Both the position numbers and the translations under genes were made by a program. The notes beneath the pieces are model-generated. The model made no database searches and was not told the DNA's origin. It saw only the letters and a program-made list of their open reading frames with translations. Shown here piece after piece: positions 1 to 9,575 of a stretch of 64,000 nt of DNA. Source of the stretch: Arthrobacter sp. OY3WO11 (GTDB taxonomy: Bacteria; Actinomycetota; Actinomycetes; Actinomycetales; Micrococcaceae); contig NZ_LWLP01000001.1 in the NCBI RefSeq assembly GCF_001641125.1, positions 190,079 through 254,078 of the forward strand, read 5' to 3'. Position 1 is the stretch's first letter, and each line of letters opens with the position of its first letter.

Positions 1-1250
1 ACATGTCCAGTGACGCCCTGCTGGGTGCCATCTCTGTTACCGTCCCCCGCGATACAGCTGAAATCCGGATCACGGCCGAGTCGCCGGATCCGACGATCGC
101 CCAACGGGTTGCGGACGCGTGGATCGTCGAGCTGAGCAAGCAGGTCCAGGACAGGGAGAGGGCCGCCACAGCTACTTCAGGCCAGCCCCTCGAAGCCGTC
201 ACCCCACCCCTCTCCCTGGTACCACTGGATCCAGCGGCTTTGCCAACCACACCCGTTTCTCCCGGAGTGGCCCTGACAGCTGTATACGGGGCAGCATTGG
301 GCCTCCTTCTGGCCTACGCATCCGCACTCCTTCGCGACCGCCTGGACCGCCGCCTGCACACCGCAGCTGAAGTGGAACATCTCTTCTCCGTACCGGTCAT
401 CGGCGCCCTCCCGGTCGACCTCCGGCTTACGGGCGAGAACAAAGTCCTGGGAGGCGTCCCCGCAGCTCCAACGCCTGGTTCACGGGCGCAGAGCCCTGCC
501 TTCGCCGAGGCGCTCCGGGAACTCCGCACCAACCTGACTTTCCTTGACGTGGACAACCCGCCCCGGATCATCGTCGTCACGAGCTCGGTGAGTGGGGAAG
601 GCAAATCAACTATTGCCGCCAACCTGGCCTCCGCGATGTCAGCTGGAGGAGAACAGGTCATCGTTGTTGACGGCGACCTGCGGCACCCCAGCATGGCCAA
701 GATCTTCGACGTAATCCCTGGCATAGGCATTACCGACGTGCTCACTGGAAAAGCAGAGGTGGACGATGTTCTCCAGCAGCGGAGCGACCTGCCCAACCTG
801 TCGATTTTGGGATCCGGCCGTATCCCGCCCAATCCCACCGAGCTCCTCGGCTCGCATGCCATGAAGCAGCTGATCGAATCCCTGTCCGAAAAAGGCATCG
901 TGATCATTGACGCTCCGCCGCTGCTCCCGGTGACTGATGCTGTGCTCCTTGCCAGGATCGCGGACGGCGCCATTGTGGTTGTGAGGGCTGGCCGGACAAC
1001 CAAGGATCAGCTGACCAAGTCGCTGGGAAACATCCGGAAGGTGCATGGAGCCGTTCTTGGCACGCTTCTCAACTGCGTGCCGGCAAAGGAGTTTGACGGC
1101 TACTCGTACTACTCCTCGGATCCTGACTCTGCGGACAACGACCCATCCGAGGACGCGGACGACTCACCTGTAGTGATTGAGCCCGAAAGCCCCCCTGCAT
1201 TCCGTGGTTCCAGCAGGGAACAGACCTCGCGGAGCGTCACCTCCTTCTAG
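1..1250 (+). CDS. Wzz/BY-kinase (polysaccharide chain-length regulator with tyrosine autokinase), 5' truncated by window
   Basis: Membrane-anchored co-polymerase that controls polysaccharide chain length, fused to a cytoplasmic bacterial tyrosine kinase. The frame is open to the left edge, so the first membrane segment and most of the Wzz domain are missing. Counting from the ATG at position 3, a membrane helix lies at about residues 88-110. It is followed by the P-loop kinase: Walker A GEGKST near 198, Walker A' VIVVDGDLRHP near 219 and Walker B VIIDAPP near 301. The C-terminal tail has only a small YSYY cluster and an acidic stretch, fewer tyrosines than enterobacterial Wzc; the fused layout resembles actinobacterial relatives. 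It heads the polysaccharide locus and a glycosyltransferase follows after about 90 bases. The family is secure; the substrate is unknown. Confidence 0.9.
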   Translation, partial: MSSDALLGAISVTVPRDTAEIRITAESPDPTIAQRVADAWIVELSKQVQDRERAATATSGQPLEAVTPPLSLVPLDPAALPTTPVSPGVALTAVYGAALGLLLAYASALLRDRLDRRLHTAAEVEHLFSVPVIGALPVDLRLTGENKVLGGVPAAPTPGSRAQSPAFAEALRELRTNLTFLDVDNPPRIIVVTSSVSGEGKSTIAANLASAMSAGGEQVIVVDGDLRHPSMAKIFDVIPGIGITDVLTGKAEVDDVLQQRSDLPNLSILGSGRIPPNPTELLGSHAMKQLIESLSEKGIVIIDAPPLLPVTDAVLLARIADGAIVVVRAGRTTKDQLTKSLGNIRKVHGAVLGTLLNCVPAKEFDGYSYYSSDPDSADNDPSEDADDSPVVIEPESPPAFRGSSREQTSRSVTSF

Positions 1251-1343
1251 GCACCCATCCAACGCCTTCAGCTGCCATGTGCGCCGTATCCGAGCCAACC
1301 CGGTCACGCGCGCACCGGCCGACACACTCATCTAGGAGAACCC

Positions 1344-2477
1344 ATGTCCAAGTCTGTCGTCGTCATCGGGACACGCGGCTACCCAAGTTACTATGGCGGC
1401 TTTGAGACTGCAGTCCGGCGCCTGGCACCATTCCTCGCCGATGCCGGCTGGGACGTCAACGTCTACTGCCGGGCAGGCCAAACCAAGGACGACGACGAGG
1501 CACGCGACCCCCGCATCCGAACCACCAGCACGGTGGGGCTTGAGAGCAAGTCGCTGAGCACCCTCTCTTTCGGGCTGTCTTCGGTCCTTCATGCCCTGTG
1601 GCACAAGCCCCAGGTGGCGCTCGTCATGAACGTCGCCAACGGCTTCTTCCTGCCGCTGCTGAAGCTTCGCGGAATACCAACCGTGGTGAACGTGGACGGA
1701 ATCGAGTGGGAACGCGCCAAGTGGAACCGGTTCGCAAAGTTCGTCTTCAGGCTGGGCGCCCGGCTGACGGCCCGTTATGGCACCATCCTGATCAGCGACT
1801 CCCTTGAGATCCAGCGCCGTTGGAAGCGCGACTTTGGCCGCAAGAGTGTCTTCATTCCGTACGGCGCCAACCTCGCCAGCCCCAGCGAGGTTGTTCCCGG
1901 CCTCGAACCGGAGTCCTATGTACTCATGGTGGCCCGGTTTGTTCCCGAGAACACGGTGTCTGAGTTTTTCCAGGCAGCGGAACGCCTGGCGGAGCAACAT
2001 CCTGTGGTGATAGTCGGATCCAGCGGATATGGCGGGCCGCTGGACGAGGCCGCCCAGCGGCTGGCTGAACATCCCAACGTCCAGTGGCTCGGCCACGTCA
2101 GTGATGACAAGAAGCTCCTCTCGCTCTGGCATCATGCCGGAGCGTATTTCCACGGCCACAGCGTAGGCGGGACCAATCCAGCCCTGGTACAGGCCATGGC
2201 CTGCGGGGCACCTGTCGTTGCCCGGCAGACGCCGTACAACGCTGAGGTCCTGCGGGCGGATGAGCACCTGGTGGCACCGGATCCGCTTGCTATCGAGAGT
2301 GCTTTGCGGCGCATGCTGACTGACCACGACCTGCGGGCGAAGGCTCGGGCAGCGAACCAGGCCCGCGCAGCCACCCATTACGACTGGGAAGATGTGTGCA
2401 GGAGATACGAACTGACGCTTCAGGAGGCGGTCCTGGGCGAAAAGGCGGCCAAAATAGCCAGCGAGGTGAGGCAATGA
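1344..2477 (+). CDS. Glycosyltransferase, DUF1972/GT4 type (rhamnosyltransferase-like)
   Basis: Cytoplasmic GT-B glycosyltransferase adding a sugar to a lipid-linked polysaccharide intermediate. The N-terminus VVIGTRGYPSYYGGFETAV is the hallmark of the DUF1972 N-terminal domain found in capsule rhamnosyltransferases. The C-terminal half has a GT4 nucleotide-sugar fold with a GGTNPALVQAMACGAPVV stretch (about residues 274-292) in the place of the usual E-x7-E loop. The length of 377 aa is normal. A GGAGAA ribosome site lies just before the ATG. Its stop overlaps the next ATG by four bases, so the two are translationally coupled. Donor and acceptor cannot be told from sequence. Confidence 0.88.
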   Translation: MSKSVVVIGTRGYPSYYGGFETAVRRLAPFLADAGWDVNVYCRAGQTKDDDEARDPRIRTTSTVGLESKSLSTLSFGLSSVLHALWHKPQVALVMNVANGFFLPLLKLRGIPTVVNVDGIEWERAKWNRFAKFVFRLGARLTARYGTILISDSLEIQRRWKRDFGRKSVFIPYGANLASPSEVVPGLEPESYVLMVARFVPENTVSEFFQAAERLAEQHPVVIVGSSGYGGPLDEAAQRLAEHPNVQWLGHVSDDKKLLSLWHHAGAYFHGHSVGGTNPALVQAMACGAPVVARQTPYNAEVLRADEHLVAPDPLAIESALRRMLTDHDLRAKARAANQARAATHYDWEDVCRRYELTLQEAVLGEKAAKIASEVRQ

Positions 2478-3574
2478 CATTTGGACTGCGCACCAGCGCT
2501 CTCAATTCGGCCGGACCTAAAGGCAGCGGAACCCCCCGCATATTGGTTGTGAATCCGTTGGGAGTGGCATTAAGCCACTACACTGACGCGCTTTTGCATC
2601 AGTTAGCAGATGCCGGAATAGAAACAGAATCATTTTCCATCGCCGAACCTTCCCAGTCCGGTAAAAGCCGTTTTCAATGGCTCGGCGCATATACAACTGT
2701 GCTTTACTCAGTGGGACAACGGACGCGGAAAAGGAATTCACCTGAAAGGGTCCTCCTTACGTGGCCGGTATTGGGTTTCCTGGACCTCCTGATGATGAAA
2801 GTCCTTTGCGGCAACTCAGGGGCCATCGTTTACCACGATCCGCAACCCCTCGTCCGGTCCGTTGGCAGCAGCCCCCTGGTGGCGGGCCTCGTGAGACGCA
2901 TCAAAAATCGGCCCGGAACTCTGGTACACAGCGATGAAGCTGCCCAAGCCATGGACGCCGTCGGGCTCACCGACGGCCTGGCGCAGGTGCCACATCCGAT
3001 GCTCCCCCCAGCCGGTGCCGCCCAAGACCCCGCATTTGGCGGGCAGTCAGGGAAAAGGCCGCGGGTCCGCGTGCTGGGACAGTACAAAGCCGACAGGGAC
3101 ATTGACCTCCTGAAATCATTGGCCGGCAGGCTCGGCCCGAAATGCGACCTCGACATAGTGGGCCGTGGCTGGCCTCCCGTCGAGGGTTGGCATGTCGATG
3201 CCCGCTTTGTCCCGGAAGATGAGCTGGAGGAACTGATCGTCTCCAGCGACACCATAGTGATCCCCTACAAGCGCTTCTACCAAAGCGGCATAGCCATGCG
3301 CGCGCTTGAGCACGGCGTTCCGATCGTCGGGCGCGTCGGGACGAGCCTCGAGAAACTGTACGGAGCGCAATCACGGCTTTTGGTCGCAGCGGACCAGATG
3401 CTGCCCGGCCAGGAGGTCGAAGCCTGGGCAACTGCCGTAGAGTACGCAATGGGCCAGGGAAGAACCGAAACGGTCCTCGCTGCCAAACTCTTTCATGAGG
3501 AGGCGTCCGAGAGCTGGCGCCTTTTCGGCCACCGCATGCTGGCCGAAGGATCCGCCCAACCTTCCAAGGGCTGA
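2474..3574 (+). CDS. Glycosyltransferase, GT-B fold
   Basis: Probable glycosyltransferase of the same polysaccharide pathway, 366 aa. The start was chosen as the ATG overlapping the upstream stop (ATGA); the reading frame stays open upstream, but that part lies over the previous gene. The N-terminus (ILVVNPLGVALSHYTDALL) matches the first Rossmann strand and helix of GT-B enzymes. The C-terminal part contains IVIPYKRFYQSGIAMRALEH, a typical donor-site loop. The first 250 bases are clearly richer in A+T than the rest, which suggests a mosaic or recently acquired 5' end. The exact specificity is unknown. Confidence 0.8.
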   Translation: MTFGLRTSALNSAGPKGSGTPRILVVNPLGVALSHYTDALLHQLADAGIETESFSIAEPSQSGKSRFQWLGAYTTVLYSVGQRTRKRNSPERVLLTWPVLGFLDLLMMKVLCGNSGAIVYHDPQPLVRSVGSSPLVAGLVRRIKNRPGTLVHSDEAAQAMDAVGLTDGLAQVPHPMLPPAGAAQDPAFGGQSGKRPRVRVLGQYKADRDIDLLKSLAGRLGPKCDLDIVGRGWPPVEGWHVDARFVPEDELEELIVSSDTIVIPYKRFYQSGIAMRALEHGVPIVGRVGTSLEKLYGAQSRLLVAADQMLPGQEVEAWATAVEYAMGQGRTETVLAAKLFHEEASESWRLFGHRMLAEGSAQPSKG

Positions 3575-3583
3575 CCTGGCCTT

Positions 3584-3770
3584 CCCATCGTGGCCAGTGA
3601 CGGCACTGTCACCGAGGGCATGTACCCAGGCCACAAAATGGCCCGACGACGGCTGTACGGTTCTCGAGTTGCGCTCCAGGAAAGCGGCACTTGAATGGGC
3701 TGCGAAGATCGCCGCCGCCTGCCGCTGCCCCCAGGAGGTCCGGCAGTTCCAGTACGATCCCGAGAGCTGA
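3584..3770 (+). pseudogene. Remnant of a YCII-domain protein, frameshifted and lacking its 5' part
   Basis: Two frames together resemble the second half of a YCII/DGPF-family protein. One frame from about 3590 reads SDGTVTEGMYPGHKMA, like the usual VTDGPF-ETKE stretch. Another frame from about 3655 reads TVLELRSRKAALEWAAKIAA and then EVRQFQYDPES, the usual final helix and strand with a stop at 3770. A single frameshift near 3640-3655 would join them. The first half of the gene is absent because the glycosyltransferase stop lies at 3574. The remaining bases to 3965 hold no feature I can support. The family call is from recalled motif similarity only. Confidence 0.5.
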
Positions 3771-3965
3771 CGGGGGCAACCTCCTCAGCAGGCCTGTTGT
3801 GCGTCAGCGAGCCCGCCGTGCGGTCGCGGACCACCCATCCTGAAAGCGTGCAGCAGCCCTGCAGGCGCGTGCAGAGGCCTTTCGAAACGGAGGTTTGGAC
3901 TCCCCCTGCACTGCCGTGCCGGCGAAGCTGGTGCCGCCGCATGCCGCGACCCAGCTTCGGCGGGC

Positions 3966-5345
3966 TCACCGGCGCGACGTCGATCGTGGCAACGGCGGCC
4001 GGGACGGGAAGCGCGAACCCATAGCCGCAGGCACGGGCCTCGCTTCCGGCTTCAGGGGTACCGCCATGGCCACCACCGATCCCACGGTCAACCAAAGGAC
4101 GGGGGTGGATGCCATGGAAGAGGCGGACTCGGAAGAAGCGACCGTGAGCAGGAACCCCACGGCCAGCCATACGGGCAGGCTCTGGGTCCTCGGAACACGG
4201 CGGAGGAGTTTCCCGAGGTGGATCAGGAGCAGGAGGGCGGCAGCAATCATGGGCCAGCCGATCCACGCGAAATACAGCCCCAACAGGCTTTCACTGCCCA
4301 CACCGGTGGACGCGCCCTCAAGCGCCGCCTGGTATCCGGTGGTGCCAAAACCCAGGCCTCCAGGCGACTGCAGGCCAAGCATAAATCCGGAGAACAGGCC
4401 ATCTGAATGGCTGGCGGTGTTGCCTTGCTCCATGAAGGTGGCAAGCAGGTAGCCCCCCAGGCCAGCGCCCACCAGGATGCCGGCGTACTTCCCGATCCTG
4501 GTCCAGATGAAATAGATCACGGTGACCACAAGGAAGAGTAATATGCCCGCCCGGGCATATGCGAAAAAGAGGGTTAGGCCAATGGCGGCAAGCATCCCGA
4601 GCCTCGCGAAGCTCCTGAGCCTTGCTACGGCAGCAAAGGCTCCGAGGCCAAGCAGGAAGCCCATGACCGGTGGGTTCATGAAGGGGCCGCCAGGGCGGAA
4701 GGCGAGTTCACCATTGGATACCCCGTCCGCGAAGTAGGCGGGCGGCAGGCCCATGCGCATACTGCGGGGGTTCCCGCCAACAACGTTCACGTGGTACCAG
4801 GCCGGGTCCAGGAGGGGCGCCTGCATGACTTCCTCGGCCAGGGCCCATGCCACGGTCAGCGCGGTCAACAGCAGCAGGTAGGTGCTGACTTTTCGCCATT
4901 TAATGTCATCCCGGTAGACGAAGCCGGCGAACACCAGGCCAAGCGGCATGAGTACCTGCCGTGCCTGGGCGATGCCGATGTCCGCATCCGGTGATCGGAT
5001 AAAACCAATACCCACCAGGATGACCAGCAGCAGCATCAGCCCCAGCGCCTTGTGCAGGCGCTTGTCCTGGGAGCTGAATGCCCTGATAACGGCGGCTGCA
5101 ACGAGAACCGCAGCGGGCACGTCATCCAGGTACTGGAATGCGTCAGATCTGGTGAGGGTGATGAGCGGCGCCTGCGACCAGCCGGCCGCAATGACCAGCA
5201 GGATCACCACGTGGTAGGCACGTCCCATGATCAGGACGAAGCTGATCACTGCTGAAGCGGCAACAACGAAAGGCAGTAGCACGGGGTGGTCGTTCCTCTC
5301 CAGTATCGCCGTAACGCGCCGGACCTCGAACCCATCCGGTCCCAC
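3966..5345 (-). CDS. O-antigen polymerase/ligase-like membrane protein (Wzy/WaaL type)
   Basis: Polytopic membrane protein of 459 aa with about ten or more hydrophobic helices and a longer outside loop (about residues 180-230) between them, the usual layout of Wzy polymerases and O-antigen ligases. The conserved-type block AYARAGILLFLVVTVIYF in the second half resembles the Wzy_C signature. In this locus it most likely polymerises repeat units outside the membrane. The C-terminal 40 residues are Arg/Pro-rich and may be a cytoplasmic tail. It sits downstream of the minus-strand glycosyltransferase, 142 bases away, and may be co-transcribed with it. Wzy and ligase cannot be separated from sequence alone. 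Confidence 0.75.
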   Translation of the reverse strand: MGPDGFEVRRVTAILERNDHPVLLPFVVAASAVISFVLIMGRAYHVVILLVIAAGWSQAPLITLTRSDAFQYLDDVPAAVLVAAAVIRAFSSQDKRLHKALGLMLLLVILVGIGFIRSPDADIGIAQARQVLMPLGLVFAGFVYRDDIKWRKVSTYLLLLTALTVAWALAEEVMQAPLLDPAWYHVNVVGGNPRSMRMGLPPAYFADGVSNGELAFRPGGPFMNPPVMGFLLGLGAFAAVARLRSFARLGMLAAIGLTLFFAYARAGILLFLVVTVIYFIWTRIGKYAGILVGAGLGGYLLATFMEQGNTASHSDGLFSGFMLGLQSPGGLGFGTTGYQAALEGASTGVGSESLLGLYFAWIGWPMIAAALLLLIHLGKLLRRVPRTQSLPVWLAVGFLLTVASSESASSMASTPVLWLTVGSVVAMAVPLKPEARPVPAAMGSRFPSRPPLPRSTSRR

Positions 5346-5487
5346 ATATGTCTGCCGGTGGTATCACTGGCGTCGCGTTCCGACGGGCGTCCGTCTTTCC
5401 TCACGGTAAGCCGGGCGGTACCCGGCAACAAGGGAAACGTCCCGAGTTTTGCGGGTACCCGCAGCACCTCTGTGGAGGGCCGTCGTT

Positions 5488-6852
5488 CTACAGCGGTAGG
5501 CGGTTGGAGACGACGGGTCGTCCCTCCGAAGAGGTTTCGACCGCATCTTTCCAATAGGAAAGGAACGGCGCAGCAGCCAGAGCGACTGTCCGCCCATTCT
5601 GCAGTTCCGTTATCTGGCGGTCGAGGCGTTCAAGCTCGGCGGGAGTTGTGATGGTCCTGTGGGCAACCTCTGCCAGGTCCCGGACAGAAGCGGGGACAAC
5701 AATCAGACCGCCCGCCTTGGAGGCTTCCCCCAGCGTCCCGGAGTCAAAACCGATCACGGGGGTACGGTATGCGAACGCCCTCGAAGCCACCCCGGAGGCA
5801 GGCAAAATGCTGCCGTAAAAGCGGCTCGTCTTGTCGTACGGCAGGAGGATGGCCCTCACGGACTCAAAGAAAGCGTCCTCCTGCGGCCCCTCGACCGCTC
5901 CCAGGATGGTGACTCCCGGGAGCGGCGGCAGCTGTTCGGTGCCCCTGCCGGCGACGCGGATTTCGACGTCCGGCGGGAGTTCACGGCGGAGCTCCACGAG
6001 CCTGTCGAACCCTTTGCCTTTGGACGCGTGACCGTAGAGGCCTACCGCCAGCGGACGCTGCGAAGCAGGCTTTAGGGCGGGCCGGGGCGGCACAAAGTGC
6101 CAGGTGCTGAGAACCGTGCAGGCGGGAAAGGTCTTTCTAAGCGCTGCCGCGCCGACTTCACTGAGCGCAAACAGGGTGGTGTCCCCTAACAGCCACCGTT
6201 CCAGCCGGGCACTGACGGGGCGCAGCGGAAGATGGATGCCGTGGTGAAGCAGCTTGCTCCTGGCCACCCACTTGAAGCGGAAGGGCCACCACGCAGCCAG
6301 CGGGGGATCATGCACGGTAGCCGTTGTGGCGATGTCGCGCGAGCGGCCCGCCAATAGCCAAAAAGGGCCCAGCGACGCCGCTGACAACTCGAAGTGAACC
6401 ACCACCCGGCCAGCAGCGAGGGATTCCTTCACCGCCCTGGAGAGCTTTAGCCGGTCACGGAAGACATCAAGGAGCCCGACGTTGCCCGGTCCTGCGGTCC
6501 TGATTTCACGGAATGCGGAGAAGTTGGGCATAGCCGCGGCGATGAACTCCTCCGCATAGTCGCCGACTCCCCCCGAACCCACACGGGGTGCCACCAGAAT
6601 GAGTGTTGCGGGAATTGGAGAAGTATTAGGTACAGGAACTGCGTCTGAATTAGCCACGTTACTCCGCTTTTGCACCAGGGGACGAAAAATTGGGCGGCAC
6701 GGCACTTTGAAAACTCCATAGAGGATTCGTCCGGCCTTGACTACAGTATGCATCAGCAACCGGGGGACGTACCGGGAAATTGAGGAAACAATTCGTTTTC
6801 CAGCTTCCAGCATCCGGAACGCTCCAAAACCGGGCTCCAGATGTGCGGGCAC
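5488..6852 (-). CDS. Glycosyltransferase, GT4 type, with N-terminal extension
   Basis: GT-B glycosyltransferase of 454 aa. The recognisable domain begins near residue 80 (LILVAPRVGSGGVGDYAEE). The C-terminal domain has the sugar-nucleotide site region VGLYGHASKGKGFDRLVEL and, later, ASRAFAYRTPVIGFDSGTLGE. The first ~80 residues are basic, weakly similar to anything known, and encoded by AT-rich DNA, so translation may start further in. It is divergent from the flippase gene across about 100 bases, which must hold both promoters. Role inferred from fold and position. Confidence 0.78.
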   Translation of the reverse strand: MPAHLEPGFGAFRMLEAGKRIVSSISRYVPRLLMHTVVKAGRILYGVFKVPCRPIFRPLVQKRSNVANSDAVPVPNTSPIPATLILVAPRVGSGGVGDYAEEFIAAAMPNFSAFREIRTAGPGNVGLLDVFRDRLKLSRAVKESLAAGRVVVHFELSAASLGPFWLLAGRSRDIATTATVHDPPLAAWWPFRFKWVARSKLLHHGIHLPLRPVSARLERWLLGDTTLFALSEVGAAALRKTFPACTVLSTWHFVPPRPALKPASQRPLAVGLYGHASKGKGFDRLVELRRELPPDVEIRVAGRGTEQLPPLPGVTILGAVEGPQEDAFFESVRAILLPYDKTSRFYGSILPASGVASRAFAYRTPVIGFDSGTLGEASKAGGLIVVPASVRDLAEVAHRTITTPAELERLDRQITELQNGRTVALAAAPFLSYWKDAVETSSEGRPVVSNRLPL

Positions 6853-6953
6853 AGCCTTTAGCTCAATAACTGCTCAATTACTGCGAATTCCTCCCAACGG
6901 GCCGCACCCAGACAGTAAACTTTTGCAATAAGGCCACAGGAAGGCTCCAACCC

Positions 6954-8405
6954 ATGACGAACGTTGCTGGTGGACTTGCCCGTGTCGGCTTCCGGGGAGC
7001 GGTCTGGCAGGGGCTTGCCCTGGTGGGCGGTAAGGCGATCGTCCTCATCACGACGATCGTGCTCGCACGCCTCCTGTCGCCTGAACAGTATGGCCTCGTG
7101 GCCGCGGCACTGGTCCTCATGGCCTACGTCGAGACCGTTGCCGACGCCGGCGTTGCACAAGCGCTGGTCTATCTGCCTCCTTCCGGCGTCGCGGCCCGTT
7201 CGGCGCTGCTGGCTTCAGTGGTTCTGGGCGCATGCCTGGCACTTTTGACGTTCTTTTCGGCGCCATGGATCGCCGGGCTTTTCCAACTGCCGGACGTTGG
7301 CCCCCTGGTGCAGGTGCTGTCCATCGCAGTCCTGGCAACGTCGCTGGGAGCGGTTCCGGAAGCCCTGCTGCGACGCGACCTTTTGTTCAGGAGACTGGCG
7401 GTGGCCCCGATTATCCGGGCGCTCGTCACAGGAGTGCTCAGCCTGGTCCTCGCCTTCGCGGGGTATGGTGCATTCTCGCTCGCGGCCGGCACCGCGGCAG
7501 GGGCTGTTGCGTACGCAGCCACGTGCTGGTGGCTTGTCCGCAAGGGCGCTCCCTGGCAGATCTGGCGCGTGGCCAAAGACGCCCTCCGGGCGAACCTCAA
7601 GTTCGGCGTTCCGGTGGCGGGCAGCAATCTCCTGGCACGGCTCATCTTCGACATCGACTACGTCATCATCGGCGTGATCCTTGGGGCCCAGGCCCTGGGT
7701 TATTACACGCTGGCCTTCAGGCTTCCAGAAGCCCTGATCATCAACGTCTTCTTTGTGCTCTCCACGGTCCTGTTCCCGCTTTACACCCAGGTGCAGCACC
7801 AGCCGGACCGGTTGCGTGACGGCTACTTGAAGGGTGTCCGCGTACAGTCCCTGTACGGCATGACGGCGGGTGTGGGCCTGGCAGTGCTGGCGCCGATCCT
7901 CGTCCCGCTGGTCTTTGGCGGCCAATGGTCCGAGTCTGTCATTCCGCTCGTGTTCCTCGCCCTGTATGCGGCAGCACGCTCCTTGGGAGCCGGCGCGAAC
8001 GACGTCTACAAGGCGATAGGCCGCCCCGGGATCTCGATCACATTCTCAGTCATTCGGCTGGCTGTGCTGGTGCCCGTCCTGATTGTGGCTGCCCAGTGGG
8101 GGATCATCGCCGTTGCATGCGCCCAAATGGCAACGGCCCTGCTCTTTGCCGTCGGGATGCAGACTGTAGCTGCCAAGGTGCTCCACATCAAACCAAAAGC
8201 AATGCTGCGTGCTCTTTTGCCAGCCTTTGCCTGCAGCGTCGCCGTGGCGATGGCTGGATCAATCATGTTCCTGCAACCCTACTTGGGAGCTCCGCTGACA
8301 GCGGCGCTGGTTTTTGTGACCGCAATAGCCGCCGTATACGGCGTCCTCCGGTTGGGATTCTCAACCCTGCACAATGAGCTGCTGCACCTGCTTCGGCGCA
8401 ATTAG
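6954..8405 (+). CDS. Polysaccharide flippase, Wzx/TuaB-like (MOP superfamily)
   Basis: Integral membrane transporter of 483 aa with about 12-14 helices, of the polysaccharide-synthesis (WzxC/TuaB) branch of the MOP superfamily. The opening GAVWQGLALVGGKAIVLITT and the following LARLLSPEQYGLVAAALVLM are typical of this branch. It would flip lipid-linked repeat units across the membrane for the polymerase at 3966-5345. It starts at an ATG after the AGGAAGG motif. The 144 bases after it, up to the convergent phosphotransferase, hold nothing I can support. Confidence 0.88.
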   Translation: MTNVAGGLARVGFRGAVWQGLALVGGKAIVLITTIVLARLLSPEQYGLVAAALVLMAYVETVADAGVAQALVYLPPSGVAARSALLASVVLGACLALLTFFSAPWIAGLFQLPDVGPLVQVLSIAVLATSLGAVPEALLRRDLLFRRLAVAPIIRALVTGVLSLVLAFAGYGAFSLAAGTAAGAVAYAATCWWLVRKGAPWQIWRVAKDALRANLKFGVPVAGSNLLARLIFDIDYVIIGVILGAQALGYYTLAFRLPEALIINVFFVLSTVLFPLYTQVQHQPDRLRDGYLKGVRVQSLYGMTAGVGLAVLAPILVPLVFGGQWSESVIPLVFLALYAAARSLGAGANDVYKAIGRPGISITFSVIRLAVLVPVLIVAAQWGIIAVACAQMATALLFAVGMQTVAAKVLHIKPKAMLRALLPAFACSVAVAMAGSIMFLQPYLGAPLTAALVFVTAIAAVYGVLRLGFSTLHNELLHLLRRN

Positions 8406-8549
8406 GGAGCGGGAGCAGAAGTACGACGACGGGCAGTGCGGGAGGTGCGCAGCCGGCGGGTGGCCATGTGTCAGGGCGTGCACGGGCTTTTAGGGCACGC
8501 GCAACGGCGTCCAAGGTTTGAGCACCCGTCCACGCAGAGGGACACCCGC

Positions 8550-9575
8550 CTAGGCTGCCCGCACCGCCCAGTCGGTGACCGCATGGCGCCAAAGCCAGAA
8601 GTCGCGGTCCGCTGTCACTGCGGCCTGGACGTGGCCGGTGTCCCCGTCATGTACGGCCTGGCCGGCCAAGCGGTAGGTCATTGTGGCTGCTGAACGCGCC
8701 CACGTTGCGATGACCAGGTAGGGAAGCAGTTCGGGTTCCACGTTCCGCAGCCGCAGATGTTGTGCCAGGGGTTTCAGGGCCCATCCACCGGGACTGAAGG
8801 CATTCTCGAAGGCTCGGAGCTGACGCCGGCGGGAGGACAACGCATCTTCCTGCGACTGGCCGATGTACTGCAGGAAGAAAATCAGGTCATGGGCGGGCAG
8901 GCCATCAAGGCGCGAGCGTTCCCAGTCCACCACCTGGAGGCGGCCGTTCGGCTGCAGGAACAGGTTCTGGTAGCTAAGGTCACCATGTTCCACAACTGCA
9001 GGAAGCTGCTCGGTCCGCATTGGCGCCAACACCTCGTGGGTGCGGTCGATCAGCCGGGCCACTTCCGTGTCAGCCGGCAGCAACGATGCGAGTTCGGCCA
9101 AGGGGCTGGCGATGGTCCGCTGGTACCAGTCCGCATTTTCCGGTACTGGCTTGGTGCAGGGCAGCGCAGCGACGAAGTTCAGGCCTGCGTCAAGGGCGCG
9201 GGGGAAGTCCTGCACAACGAGGTGCGGCTCCAGCAGGCTGCCCACCACGGCAGTCTCAATCAGCACTGTCTGCCCCCCGACGTCCAGCACTCCCACAACC
9301 TCCGGCGCGCCCTGTTCGGACCCTACTCCCAGCGACTTGAGCTGCAGCAGTACATCGGCTTCCTTGCGCACGCTTTCGTTGTCCCCGGGCTGGCGGGGGA
9401 TCTTGACCACGAGCCGGGGAACCTGGGCGTCTGTGGAAAAAATGAGGGCCACCACGTGGCGTGACGTGACAAACTGCGGCGTCAGCAGGAGTGTGTCCCA
9501 TTGGCCGGTGAGGCCGAACTTCTTAAGCTCGAGCGCCCGGTAGTTATCGCGGAGGATCTGGTCAATAAACTTCAC
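8550..9575 (-). CDS. Phosphotransferase of the APH/choline-kinase-like fold
   Basis: Kinase-like enzyme of 341 aa. The catalytic Brenner motif is present as VEHGDLSYQNLFL (His-Gly-Asp...Asn) and is followed by the metal-binding LQVVDWERSRLDGLPAHDL (Asp of the DFG-like position). The N-lobe has a beta hairpin and a VKIPRQPGD stretch that could hold the ATP lysine. Its ATG overlaps the stop of the fusion gene upstream by four bases, so the two form one operon. In a polysaccharide locus it probably phosphorylates a sugar, polyol or lipid headgroup rather than an antibiotic; this is inference. Confidence 0.72.
   Translation of the reverse strand: MKFIDQILRDNYRALELKKFGLTGQWDTLLLTPQFVTSRHVVALIFSTDAQVPRLVVKIPRQPGDNESVRKEADVLLQLKSLGVGSEQGAPEVVGVLDVGGQTVLIETAVVGSLLEPHLVVQDFPRALDAGLNFVAALPCTKPVPENADWYQRTIASPLAELASLLPADTEVARLIDRTHEVLAPMRTEQLPAVVEHGDLSYQNLFLQPNGRLQVVDWERSRLDGLPAHDLIFFLQYIGQSQEDALSSRRRQLRAFENAFSPGGWALKPLAQHLRLRNVEPELLPYLVIATWARSAATMTYRLAGQAVHDGDTGHVQAAVTADRDFWLWRHAVTDWAVRAA

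Noticed and set aside
4522..5409. Several plus-strand frames opposite the Wzy-like gene
   Set aside because: Antisense shadows; the minus-strand frame is strongly hydrophobic with regular membrane helices.
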